The notes below the pieces were generated by a model. It worked only from the letters and a program-made list of their open reading frames with translations, did no database searches and was not told the DNA's origin. 64,000 nt of DNA from PALG01 sp964495885 (GTDB taxonomy: Bacteria; Bacteroidota; Bacteroidia; Flavobacteriales; Flavobacteriaceae): the NCBI GenBank assembly GCA_964495885.1, contig CAZBWO010000001.1, positions 248,001 to 312,000 of the forward strand, given 5' to 3'. The translations under genes were made by a program, and so were the position numbers. This document shows positions 7,331 through 14,737 of the stretch, one piece after another; position 1 is the stretch's first letter, and each line of letters opens with the position of its first letter.

Positions 7331-8773
7331 ATGGAGCGTATTCAAAACTATATTAATGGTGAGTTTACAGGTCCTATTTCTGGGGAATGGCTAGATAATA
7401 TAGATCCCAGTAAAGGAGAAGTCTACGGAAAGATTCCCAATAGCACTCATGAGGATGTTGAAAAGGCCTATCAAGCGGCCAAGGATGCTTTTCCCAGTTG
7501 GAGCCAAACCCCTATTGAAACCCGAAGTAGGATACTGGTAAAGATAGCAGACCTCATTGAAGCAAAACTCGATGAATTGGCAGCGGCAGAGTCTAAAGAC
7601 AATGGCAAACCCTTAAGCCTGGCAAAAAAAGTAGATATTCCTAGAGCTTCGGCGAACTTTCGGTTTTTTGGGCAGGCCATTACGCAATTTGCTTCAGAAG
7701 CTCATGAAAGTGTGGGACTCAACACCATGAATTTTACCCTTCGGCAGCCCTTGGGAGTAGTTGGGTGTATTTCTCCATGGAACCTTCCGCTGTATTTATT
7801 CACTTGGAAAGTAGCCCCAGCTATTGCGGCCGGAAATACAGTCGTAGCCAAGCCTAGCGAGATTACCCCCATGACCGCCTATCTATTGGGTGAAATTCTA
7901 TCGAAAGCAGGTCTTCCAAAAGGGGTGTTGAACATTGTGCACGGATTGGGCCCTTCCGCAGGGCAAGCTATTGTATCGCATCCAAACATCAAAGCTATTT
8001 CCTTTACCGGAGGGACCCAAACCGGAAAATACATTGCCCAGACAGCAGCTCCCATGTTTAAAAAATTATCGTTGGAGCTTGGAGGGAAAAACCCAAATAT
8101 CATTTTTGCCGATTGCAATTATGAGGATATGCTGAAAACTACAGTACGCTCTTCGTTTGCCAACCAAGGACAGATCTGCCTCTGCGGAAGTAGGATTTTT
8201 GTGGAGGAATCTATTTTTGAGCAATTCAAAAAAGACTTTATTGCAGAAGTATCAAAATTGAAAGTAGGGCATCCTTCTGAAGAAGTAAACTTAGGAGCCA
8301 TTGTTTCTGAAGCGCACCGAGATAAAATTGAATCCTACATACAATTAGCACAGGAAGAGGGCGGTAAAATTTTAACGGGTGGAAAACGTATAAGTGTTGA
8401 AGGATCTGAAAAAGGCTACTATTTACAACCTACGGTGATTGAAATCCATGATGCCTATTGCCGCGTAAACCAAGAGGAAATCTTTGGTCCTGTGGTCACC
8501 CTTATGCCATTCAAAACTGAAACGGAAGTCTTGGAATATGCCAATAGTGTTCCCTACGGACTCTCAAGCACCTTGTGGACAACCAACTTAGACCGCACCA
8601 TGCGCATGAGCAAGCAAATAGAAGCTGGTATTGTTTGGGTAAATACATGGTTAAACCGTGATCTACGTACTCCCTTTGGTGGTGTAAAAGCTAGCGGTGT
8701 TGGACGTGAAGGTGGTTTTGAAGCCTTGCGATTCTTTACGGAACCAAAGAATATTTGTATAAATTATCAATGA
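7331..8773 (+). CDS. 2-aminomuconate 6-semialdehyde dehydrogenase (probable)
   Basis: This is an NAD-dependent aldehyde dehydrogenase of 480 residues. The general-base glutamate is in LELGGKNP (about residue 249) and the catalytic cysteine is C283 in N-Q-G-Q-I-C. The closest subgroup by eye is hydroxymuconic/aminomuconic semialdehyde dehydrogenase (the C-terminal NTWLNRDLRTPFGG and FTEPKNICI blocks are typical). It would oxidise the product of the downstream decarboxylase before that product cyclises. The neighbours, a RidA-type deaminase and ACMS decarboxylase, support this reading. The SDR gene starts four bases after its stop. Confidence 0.88.
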   Translation: MERIQNYINGEFTGPISGEWLDNIDPSKGEVYGKIPNSTHEDVEKAYQAAKDAFPSWSQTPIETRSRILVKIADLIEAKLDELAAAESKDNGKPLSLAKKVDIPRASANFRFFGQAITQFASEAHESVGLNTMNFTLRQPLGVVGCISPWNLPLYLFTWKVAPAIAAGNTVVAKPSEITPMTAYLLGEILSKAGLPKGVLNIVHGLGPSAGQAIVSHPNIKAISFTGGTQTGKYIAQTAAPMFKKLSLELGGKNPNIIFADCNYEDMLKTTVRSSFANQGQICLCGSRIFVEESIFEQFKKDFIAEVSKLKVGHPSEEVNLGAIVSEAHRDKIESYIQLAQEEGGKILTGGKRISVEGSEKGYYLQPTVIEIHDAYCRVNQEEIFGPVVTLMPFKTETEVLEYANSVPYGLSSTLWTTNLDRTMRMSKQIEAGIVWVNTWLNRDLRTPFGGVKASGVGREGGFEALRFFTEPKNICINYQ

Positions 8774-8777
8774 AATA

Positions 8778-9563
8778 ATGGATTTAAATCTTAAAAATAA
8801 AAACGCCCTAGTCTGCGGAAGTTCTGCTGGGATTGGAAAAGCTGCTGCCATCGAACTTGCATTGTTGGGAGCCAATGTAACCCTCATGGCCCGTAATGAA
8901 GAAAAGCTAAAAGCTACCTTGCGTGAACTACCGTCAAAGGATGGTCAACAACATTCGTATTTAGTAGCCGATTTCCAATATCCGGAACAATTGAAAGAAA
9001 CAATTATTGAAGCCACCTTTGATACCAATTTTCAAGTGTTGGTGAACAATACGGGTGGTCCTAAGGGCGGACCTATATTTGCAGCGGAAGTAGAAGAATT
9101 CACCAATGCCTTTTCGCAACACTTGGTCTGTAATCATATTTTGGTGCAAAATGTAGTCCCAGGGATGAAGACCGAAGGTTACGGACGTATCATAAATATC
9201 ATCTCTACTTCGGTGAAACAACCAATTGACGGCTTGGGTGTGAGCAATACCATTAGAGGGGCTGTAGCTAGTTGGAGTAAAACCCTGGCCAATGAATTGG
9301 GTCCCTTCGGAATTACGGTAAATAATGTACTGCCCGGGTTCACGGCAACCGATAGATTAGATGATATCATTTCCAATGCTGCAAGGAAATTCAGCAAAAC
9401 TGAAACAGAAGCAGCCGATTTCATGAAAAGTATTGTTCCTGCACGACGCTTTGCCCAACCCAGTGAAATTGCCAATGCGGTTGCCTTTTTGGCAAGTCCG
9501 GCAGCAGGCTACATCAACGGAATTAACGTTCCCGTAGATGGTGGAAGAACAAAAAGTTTGTAA
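8778..9563 (+). CDS. SDR-family oxidoreductase with atypical catalytic site
   Basis: The 261-residue protein has a Rossmann nucleotide-binding motif (C-G-S-S-A-G-I-G near residue 14) and a VNNTGG strand, as in short-chain dehydrogenases. The usual Y-x-x-x-K active site is not present: the aligned stretch reads G-V-S-N-T-I-R-G-A-V, placing Ser for Tyr and Arg for Lys. This matches a known divergent SDR subgroup with an S-N-x-x-R signature. It is embedded in the kynurenine operon, so a role in handling a muconate intermediate is plausible but not shown. The C-terminal VDGG is typical of the family. Confidence 0.85.
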   Translation: MDLNLKNKNALVCGSSAGIGKAAAIELALLGANVTLMARNEEKLKATLRELPSKDGQQHSYLVADFQYPEQLKETIIEATFDTNFQVLVNNTGGPKGGPIFAAEVEEFTNAFSQHLVCNHILVQNVVPGMKTEGYGRIINIISTSVKQPIDGLGVSNTIRGAVASWSKTLANELGPFGITVNNVLPGFTATDRLDDIISNAARKFSKTETEAADFMKSIVPARRFAQPSEIANAVAFLASPAAGYINGINVPVDGGRTKSL

Positions 9564-9575
9564 CTTTAAACATCC

Positions 9576-9646
9576 GCGTGAGGGATAGAACGAAGCTACC
9601 GTGTAGCAGTGATAGCCCGACCCCCAATAGCAATTGGGGGGCACGC
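9576..9646 (+). ncRNA. Candidate structured RNA or intergenic repeat
   Basis: Three perfect helices can be drawn. An outer stem is 9576-9580 GCGTG with 9642-9646 CACGC. One inner hairpin is 9595-9599 GCTAC with 9603-9607 GTAGC (loop CGT). The other is 9621-9628 CCCCCAAT with 9633-9640 ATTGGGGG (loop AGCA). Together they form a three-way junction with single-stranded AGGGATAGAA and AGTGATAGCCCGA segments. From memory, elements with GAGGGAT...GATAGCCCGACCC...CACGCCC recur between genes in many flavobacteria; the Flavo-1 RNA motif is a candidate identity I cannot confirm. It fills the only real gap inside the kynurenine operon. No second copy was seen in this window. Confidence 0.45.
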
Positions 9647-9668
9647 CCAACAACCAAAACCCAATATT

Positions 9669-10751
9669 TTGAAACGCAAACTTCGCATTAACGGCCATTC
9701 GCACTTACTCCCCTACCCAGAGGAAATACCCCAATTCATGAAGGATAAAGGAATTTTCTGGGTGGATAAGGATCGGAAATTCATGCTGCAAAAAGATTGG
9801 AGCCGGCCCGTGACAGATTCCAGTTTTTTCCTTAATGAAAAAATGGCGTGGATGGAACGCTATAAAATAGACCATGCCGTGGTATTGAATCTCTCACAAT
9901 TGTATGGTAACGGACTTCGATTGGAGGAGATGAAAAAGGCACTTCGGTTTCAAAATGATTTCAATGCACGTATCCAACAAGATCATCCAGATAAATTTAC
10001 CTGTGGCTTTGTGGTACACCCAGGATTTGTTAGGGGTGCATTGTGGGAAATTGAACGCTGTGTTGAAGAATTGGGACTTCGGTTATTATGTCTGCCAACA
10101 CATTATATGGACACCATAGGAACTTGGCGCTGTATTTTTGATGAAGAAACGGAGCCCATTTTTGAAATGGCTTCCAAATACAATCTTGCCGTAGAAGTAC
10201 ATCCGTATGATGGCGAAAAATTTATTAAGTTGGAAAATACCGCTTGGCGATTTCACCTTATTTGGATGTTGGCACAATGTGCCGATGCCTATCATTTCCA
10301 TACATTAAATGGTTATCCTGATAAATTCCCCAATATGCGGGTGTGCTTCGCCCATGGTGGGCAATTGGCACAAATTAATCTAGGAAGACGCATCCAAGGG
10401 TTTGATGGTCGCCCTGATTTGTTTGAAGGCAAAGTTCATCCACGAAAAAGTGTGGCGCACAAAAACATCTTCTTTGACACCCTAGTACACGATACGGGGT
10501 CGTTGGAGTTACTTATTAGAAATCAAACAAGTAAACAGGTACTCATAGGATTGGATGACCCCTATCCATTGGGCGAAATGGAAAGCATCCCTCAATCTTC
10601 CTATCCTGGAAAAATATTGGATTTAGCGCGGGAGCGTGGAATTGTTTCCCAAGAGGAATGTGATGCCATGTGGGACGATAATGTACTGCAATGGCTTTAT
10701 GGAGATGACAATGAAGGCAAACAAGCCCTCGTAAACCGAATTCTTTCCTAA
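9669..10751 (+). CDS. 2-amino-3-carboxymuconate-6-semialdehyde decarboxylase
   Basis: This amidohydrolase-fold decarboxylase (ACMSD/NbaD type) removes CO2 from the 3-hydroxyanthranilate cleavage product. It shows the zinc ligands of the family: H-S-H at the N-terminus (INGHSHLLP), the histidine of VEVHPYDG, the FAHGG histidine and the aspartate pair in GLDDPYPLGE. The open frame runs up to a GTG at 9609, but that part translates the structured element and reads as junk. I therefore prefer the TTG at 9669, giving M-K-R-K-L-R-I-N-G and 360 residues. The stop overlaps the O-methyltransferase start by one base. Confidence 0.92.
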   Translation: MKRKLRINGHSHLLPYPEEIPQFMKDKGIFWVDKDRKFMLQKDWSRPVTDSSFFLNEKMAWMERYKIDHAVVLNLSQLYGNGLRLEEMKKALRFQNDFNARIQQDHPDKFTCGFVVHPGFVRGALWEIERCVEELGLRLLCLPTHYMDTIGTWRCIFDEETEPIFEMASKYNLAVEVHPYDGEKFIKLENTAWRFHLIWMLAQCADAYHFHTLNGYPDKFPNMRVCFAHGGQLAQINLGRRIQGFDGRPDLFEGKVHPRKSVAHKNIFFDTLVHDTGSLELLIRNQTSKQVLIGLDDPYPLGEMESIPQSSYPGKILDLARERGIVSQEECDAMWDDNVLQWLYGDDNEGKQALVNRILS

Positions 10752-11395
10752 TGGATTTTATTGATTCTGAAATTGAGGGATATGCTTCGAAACATTCCCA
10801 ACCAGAACCTGAAATCCTTCAGGAGTTAACCAAGGAAACTTGGCAAAAGGTTTTAGCGCCACGCATGTTAAGCGGTCATTTGCAAGGAAGGCTTTTAAGT
10901 TTACTTTCCAAAATCATTCAACCCAATCGCATATTGGAAATTGGAACCTATACCGGTTATTCTGCGTTATGTCTTGCGGAAGGTCTTTCCGAAAACGGAA
11001 TACTTCATACGATAGACCATAATGAAGAGTTGCATGCTTTTCAACGGAAATACTTCGATAAATCCGGAAAGGGGGAACAAATCATTCAACATTTGGGCGA
11101 TGCACAACAGATTATCCCTACCCTTGCTGAAACCTTTGATTTGATCTTTATAGATGCCGACAAAAAAAATTACCCCAATTACCTACAACTTATTATTCCC
11201 AAACTTTCCGAAGGGGGTGTTATTTTGAGTGACAATGTACTTTGGAGCGGCAAAGTAGTTGCGGAAGTTCAGCCAGATGATGCAGACACTAACGCACTTC
11301 TGGAATACAATACACTATTAAGGAATCACCCACAATTGGAATCGGTGTTGTTACCTATTCGGGACGGATTGACCCTTACGCGAAAACGTGACTAA
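10751..11395 (+). CDS. Class I SAM O-methyltransferase
   Basis: The 214-residue protein fits the caffeoyl-CoA/catechol O-methyltransferase-like family (Methyltransf_3). The SAM loop is I-L-E-I-G-T-Y-T-G-Y-S and the metal-binding and post-motif region is FIDADKKNYPNY, with LSDNVLWSGKV following. Bacterial members methylate catechol-like hydroxyls in a divalent-metal-dependent way. The ATG shares one base with the decarboxylase stop (TAATG), so it belongs to the kynurenine operon. Its substrate could be an aromatic o-hydroxyl of that pathway, but that is inference. Its last four bases interlock with the stop of the opposite-strand response regulator. Confidence 0.9.
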   Translation: MDFIDSEIEGYASKHSQPEPEILQELTKETWQKVLAPRMLSGHLQGRLLSLLSKIIQPNRILEIGTYTGYSALCLAEGLSENGILHTIDHNEELHAFQRKYFDKSGKGEQIIQHLGDAQQIIPTLAETFDLIFIDADKKNYPNYLQLIIPKLSEGGVILSDNVLWSGKVVAEVQPDDADTNALLEYNTLLRNHPQLESVLLPIRDGLTLTRKRD

Positions 11396-12030
11396 GGAAC
11401 AAAAATCTTGTTCCGAATGGCATAGATTACCAGTCCCGTACGGTTTCTAAGGTGTAATTTTTCAAATATATTGTTTCGGTAGCCTTCAATGGTTTTCGGG
11501 CTTAAACACATTTGGTCTGCAATTTCCTTATAGGTTTTTTCGGTACAAGCCAACCGAATAAATTCCAGTTCCCTATCCTTAAAAGTAACCTCTTCTTTTT
11601 TGTCTTGGGAGAGGGAATCTACCAATATTTTGGTGACCGTATTAGTATGGTAAAATCCTTTTTCGGTTACTTCCAGTAAGGCATTGTACAATTCTATTTT
11701 CTTGACATCTTTCAACAAATAACCTCTTGCACCCGCGCGAATCATTTTAGAAATGACTTTTTCATCTTCCTCAATAGACAGCGCCAATACCTTAATTTTT
11801 GGAAAGTGTTTTCTAAGATGTTCTGTGGTTTCTATGCCGTTAAGGATAGGCATATTTACATCCATTAAGACAATATCTGGAACGTCCTCGGGAATTTTTA
11901 ACCTGTCTATGAGTTCTTTTCCATTCCTGCACGTGTACAGTACTTTAAAGTTTTCAAAACTATCTACGAGTCCGCCAATGGCTTGGGAGAGCAGGTTATG
12001 GTCATCTACCACTACTACTGAATGTGTCAT
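11392..12030 (-). CDS. NarL/LuxR-type response regulator
   Basis: The N-terminal receiver domain (residues 4-120) has the acidic pair D9-D10, phosphoacceptor D57 in VLMDVNMP and the lysine of GYLLKD. The C-terminal LuxR-type helix-turn-helix (about 145-210) includes the KTYKEIADQMCLSPKTIEGYR recognition region. It forms a two-component pair with the histidine kinase immediately upstream, whose gene end it overlaps by 29 bases. Its targets are unknown; the inverted repeats at 14043-14078 upstream of the divergent lipoprotein and secreted-protein genes are a candidate. Confidence 0.93.
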   Translation of the reverse strand: MTHSVVVVDDHNLLSQAIGGLVDSFENFKVLYTCRNGKELIDRLKIPEDVPDIVLMDVNMPILNGIETTEHLRKHFPKIKVLALSIEEDEKVISKMIRAGARGYLLKDVKKIELYNALLEVTEKGFYHTNTVTKILVDSLSQDKKEEVTFKDRELEFIRLACTEKTYKEIADQMCLSPKTIEGYRNNIFEKLHLRNRTGLVIYAIRNKIFVP

Positions 12031-12793
12031 GATTTGGGTTTTTAAATTGTAAAATCAATTGGGTCCCCGCTCCAATTGTAGATACTATTTCTATACTTGC
12101 ACCAATAATCTTGGCTCTGTTTTTAATATTTGTAAGACCTATCCCATCATAATCATCATGCGCTGCATTGAAACCTATACCGTTATCACGTGCATGAATA
12201 TGAAGTACATTCTCTTGATAATTAATATTGACACTTAATTGGCTTGCTTTTGAGTGCTTTATGGTATTGGTAAAGAACTCTTGCAGCATCCTAAAAATAA
12301 CAATTTCTATTTTGGTGTCCAATTCAAATGTAGCCTTATTAAAATACAGTTGTGTTTCTAGGTACTTCATTCTATTGAATCGTTCCATTTCCATTTGTAG
12401 TGCTTCCGTTAAGGATAGACTACTAAAAGTATCTGGATTGATAAGTTTCGAAAGGCTTCTTAGTTCTGTGAGGCATTGGGATAGTGTTTGTTCTGCTTCG
12501 GAAACTGTATCGTTAGGCTCCTCTATTTGCCCTAGCTGTATTTTGGCCAGAGTCAATAATTGACCGATATTATCGTGTAGTTCCCAACTTATATTCCGAA
12601 GGGTTTCTTCACGTATTTCTATTTGGGTTTCAATAATTTCCTCTTTGAATTTGTTTTCGGCTTCTTGTTGTTCGCGTAACAAACGGTTCTTCCGCTTTTG
12701 AAAAAGAGCAAATAACAGTATGACCGTCAGAGCCAATGAAAAAGCAATGATGGAAAAAACGATTAAAAACGATTGTAACTCTTTTTCGTCCAT
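12002..12793 (-). CDS. Membrane sensor histidine kinase (NarX/HisKA_3 type)
   Basis: One N-terminal transmembrane helix is followed by a coiled-coil linker, a HisKA_3 dimerisation domain and an HATPase_c domain. The phosphorylated histidine is in W-E-L-H-D-N-I-G-Q-L. The N box is EFFTNTIKHSKA and the G box is DNGIGFN followed by GIGLTNIKNRA. There is no periplasmic sensor domain, so the signal probably comes through the membrane segment or a partner, perhaps the multi-TM protein encoded upstream. I chose the start giving M-D-E-K-E-L-Q; an ATG at 12814 would add seven residues. Both starts lie inside the end of the upstream gene, implying translational coupling. Confidence 0.92.
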   Translation of the reverse strand: MDEKELQSFLIVFSIIAFSLALTVILLFALFQKRKNRLLREQQEAENKFKEEIIETQIEIREETLRNISWELHDNIGQLLTLAKIQLGQIEEPNDTVSEAEQTLSQCLTELRSLSKLINPDTFSSLSLTEALQMEMERFNRMKYLETQLYFNKATFELDTKIEIVIFRMLQEFFTNTIKHSKASQLSVNINYQENVLHIHARDNGIGFNAAHDDYDGIGLTNIKNRAKIIGASIEIVSTIGAGTQLILQFKNPNHDTFSSSGR

Positions 12794-13401
12794 ATAAATC
12801 CTGTAATGAAACAACCGTAGAGGATGAAATTTAATATGAGCAGGATAATATTAAAATACCCTCCTTTTACTTCAATGTACTTCGCCAATAACATTAATGG
12901 CAAAATGCCCATATAGAATAACAATAGTGCCGTTGAGACCCAGAAACTTAGTTTGTACTTTATAATTACCACCTCATTACTTCTCAACAACTGATTAAAA
13001 TGCAACAGATTAAGGGCCAATAAAATAATAGATCCTGCAAAAAACGCATAGCCTTTGTTAGCAAGGTTTTCTACTAAATAGGTAGTAATAACAACTCCTA
13101 TATACAAAGTTGCAAGTAATAATACCCCCTTTTTAAGTTTTTTAGAAGAGAGTACCATTGCGTACCAAAAGTAGAAAAACAAAAAGCTTGTATAAGTGTA
13201 GATACTATAAAGCCATGTATTCTCTACTGCATTTAGTTTAAGGGCAAGTCCAGTTATATCTATTAAAAAAGTATACCAAAGAAAATACAGAAACCATTTT
13301 TCGTTTGATTCCCTATATTTCCAAAAATAAATTGTTGCTACCACAGCAGCCAGTAGCTCTAAGGCAGGTAACAGGAAGGAAATATATGAAGTATTGGTCA
13401 T
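12763..13401 (-). CDS. Multi-pass membrane protein, probable partner of the kinase
   Basis: The 212-residue protein is almost entirely hydrophobic, with about seven predicted transmembrane helices and an aromatic-rich face (YTYTSFLFFYFWYAM). I recognise no named domain. Similar unnamed 7TM proteins are common next to soluble-sensor histidine kinases in flavobacteria. The gene overlaps the kinase by 31 bases and lies five bases after the lipoprotein stop. These suggest an operon in the order lipoprotein, 7TM, kinase, regulator, with this protein as a possible membrane sensor. That role is inference. Confidence 0.75.
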   Translation of the reverse strand: MTNTSYISFLLPALELLAAVVATIYFWKYRESNEKWFLYFLWYTFLIDITGLALKLNAVENTWLYSIYTYTSFLFFYFWYAMVLSSKKLKKGVLLLATLYIGVVITTYLVENLANKGYAFFAGSIILLALNLLHFNQLLRSNEVVIIKYKLSFWVSTALLLFYMGILPLMLLAKYIEVKGGYFNIILLILNFILYGCFITGFIWTKKSYNRF

Positions 13402-13406
13402 TAGTA

Positions 13407-13904
13407 TTAATCGTCATCATAGTCATTAGGTGGAATTCCTCCATTTCCATAATTGAGTGGGGCAACTCCATCTAAATTTTCCTGATCCTGCTGTATTGGT
13501 GCAAAACCTTGTCTTAAAGGATTCGCTCCTTCTTCTGCGGTAGGTACAAAAAACACCGTGCTATAGCCAGGAGTAGGATAATTCCCATTTTCGGGGTACA
13601 CTCCTAAATAAACCCGAAGTCCAAGATTGGTTCTCCCTTGTTTAGCACCTTCCTGCTCAACATAAGCAATATATTTTTTTAAGGTATCTATGGAAAACCA
13701 AAATTCCCGTGTATCCTCGAAACCAAGGGTGTCTTTAAGAATCTCTGCCCTCGTAGCTTTGTAGGTCTCTTCCAATCTATTTGCCTCTTCAGAAGAAATA
13801 GTCTGTGCTGGAGGGTCTACTATTGGATCCTCACAGGAAACCATAATAGCAATCAACAGAAAACTAAAGGTCATCCATAATGTGTCTTGTGTGATTTTTT
13901 TCAT
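13407..13904 (-). CDS. Putative lipoprotein, first gene of the two-component operon
   Basis: The 165-residue product starts with an export signal ending in I-M-V-S-C, a plausible lipobox, so it is probably membrane-tethered outside the cytoplasm. The mature part has a helical segment (SSEEANRLEETYKATRAEIL), a proline/glycine-rich middle and an acidic tail ending N-D-Y-D-D-D. No family is recognised. The position as first gene, five bases before the 7TM protein, suggests that it senses or reports an extracellular condition to the two-component pair. Confidence 0.7.
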   Translation of the reverse strand: MKKITQDTLWMTFSFLLIAIMVSCEDPIVDPPAQTISSEEANRLEETYKATRAEILKDTLGFEDTREFWFSIDTLKKYIAYVEQEGAKQGRTNLGLRVYLGVYPENGNYPTPGYSTVFFVPTAEEGANPLRQGFAPIQQDQENLDGVAPLNYGNGGIPPNDYDDD

Positions 13905-14238
13905 TAGTTAGGGATTTTAGGTTTAAGTAAAATTAGGAATATTTTAGAGAAGGTTAGAGCCTTGATCCTCAAGCCGAACAATACTCATGGCGCAATTAAC
14001 TGTTTTTTAGATATTTACAAAATTAACAACTAATAAAAAGGTGGAAAAACCTCTTTTGAATAGGGGTTTTTCCCCTATAGAACGTAGTATTTTTTAAAAA
14101 TCCATTCAGAATATCACCGCACTTTTTACCACTAAAAGTTTTTGTTTTTCAACCTTTTAACTCTTTTACCTACAGTGACTTACACTGATATTTGTGATGT
14201 TATTTCGAGATAAATTATAAACCGAAAACTCAAAACAC
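13905..14238. promoter_or_regulatory. Divergent intergenic region with competing inverted repeats
   Basis: These 334 bases separate the minus-strand two-component operon from the plus-strand secreted proteins and contain no convincing ORF. Two mutually exclusive hairpins overlap: ATAGGGG (14060-14066) with CCCCTAT (14072-14078), and GGAAAAACC (14043-14051) with GGTTTTTCC (14065-14073). On DNA either could be an operator for the NarL-type regulator; on RNA they could compete. The rest is A+T-rich and shows nothing else that I can support. Confidence 0.4.
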
Positions 14239-14728
14239 ATGAAAACAATGTATCTATTTTTCTTGATATGTGGGCTCTGTTTCCTCGGGACATTCCCAAA
14301 GCATTAGCCAGTATGTCATAGGAAATTCTGGAACAACCCTTAACGGAAGTTCCAACACCTTAAGCTTTACTTTGGGAGAACCCATTGTAGGGCTTGTATC
14401 GGCTGGTCCTTCGCTTGGACAGGGATTTTGGTCAGGTGCAATTGAAGTGGTCCTAGGAAGTGAAGATTTTTCAGGGAATTCAGGCATTTGGATCTTTCCC
14501 AATCCTGTTTCAGACAACATGCATTTGGTATTTACAGATTTAATAGGTGAAGATTTTAGCCTTCAATTAGTAGATATCACCGGTAGATTAGTCTTTCAGA
14601 AAAGCCTGTCAAATGTTGCTTCCAAAGAACCCTTAGATGTTAGCTTCCTTACAAGCGGAACCTACTTGTTAACTATTCAGCGACAAGAAAACCAACAATT
14701 AAAAACCATTAAAATCATTAAAAAATAA
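14239..14728 (+). pseudogene. Small T9SS-sorted secreted protein, frameshifted in its signal peptide
   Basis: The ATG at 14239 begins a good signal peptide (M-K-T-M-Y-L-F-F-L-I-C-G-L-C-F) but that frame stops at 14305. The +1 frame continues from about 14285 with G-H-S-Q-S-I-S-Q-Y-V-I and runs to 14728, ending in a T9SS type A sorting domain (WIFPNPVSDNMHLVF ... SGTYLLTIQ ... KTIKIIKK). Removing one C at 14283-14284 joins the two into C-F-S-G-H-S-Q, a normal signal cleavage region. So this is either a one-base insertion that inactivates export or a sequencing error. The only alternative start in the second frame, a GTG at 14270, lacks a signal peptide. Confidence 0.7.
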
Positions 14729-14737
14729 TCACAAGCC

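Noticed and set aside
9609..9668. Upstream GTG start for the ACMS decarboxylase
   Set aside because: The added residues only translate the structured element (an 8-bp stem-loop) and are unlike the family N-terminus, which begins a few residues before the H-S-H metal motif.
14270..14728. GTG-initiated intact gene for the small T9SS protein
   Set aside because: It would lack a signal peptide, while a perfect one lies directly upstream in the neighbouring frame. A frameshift explains both.
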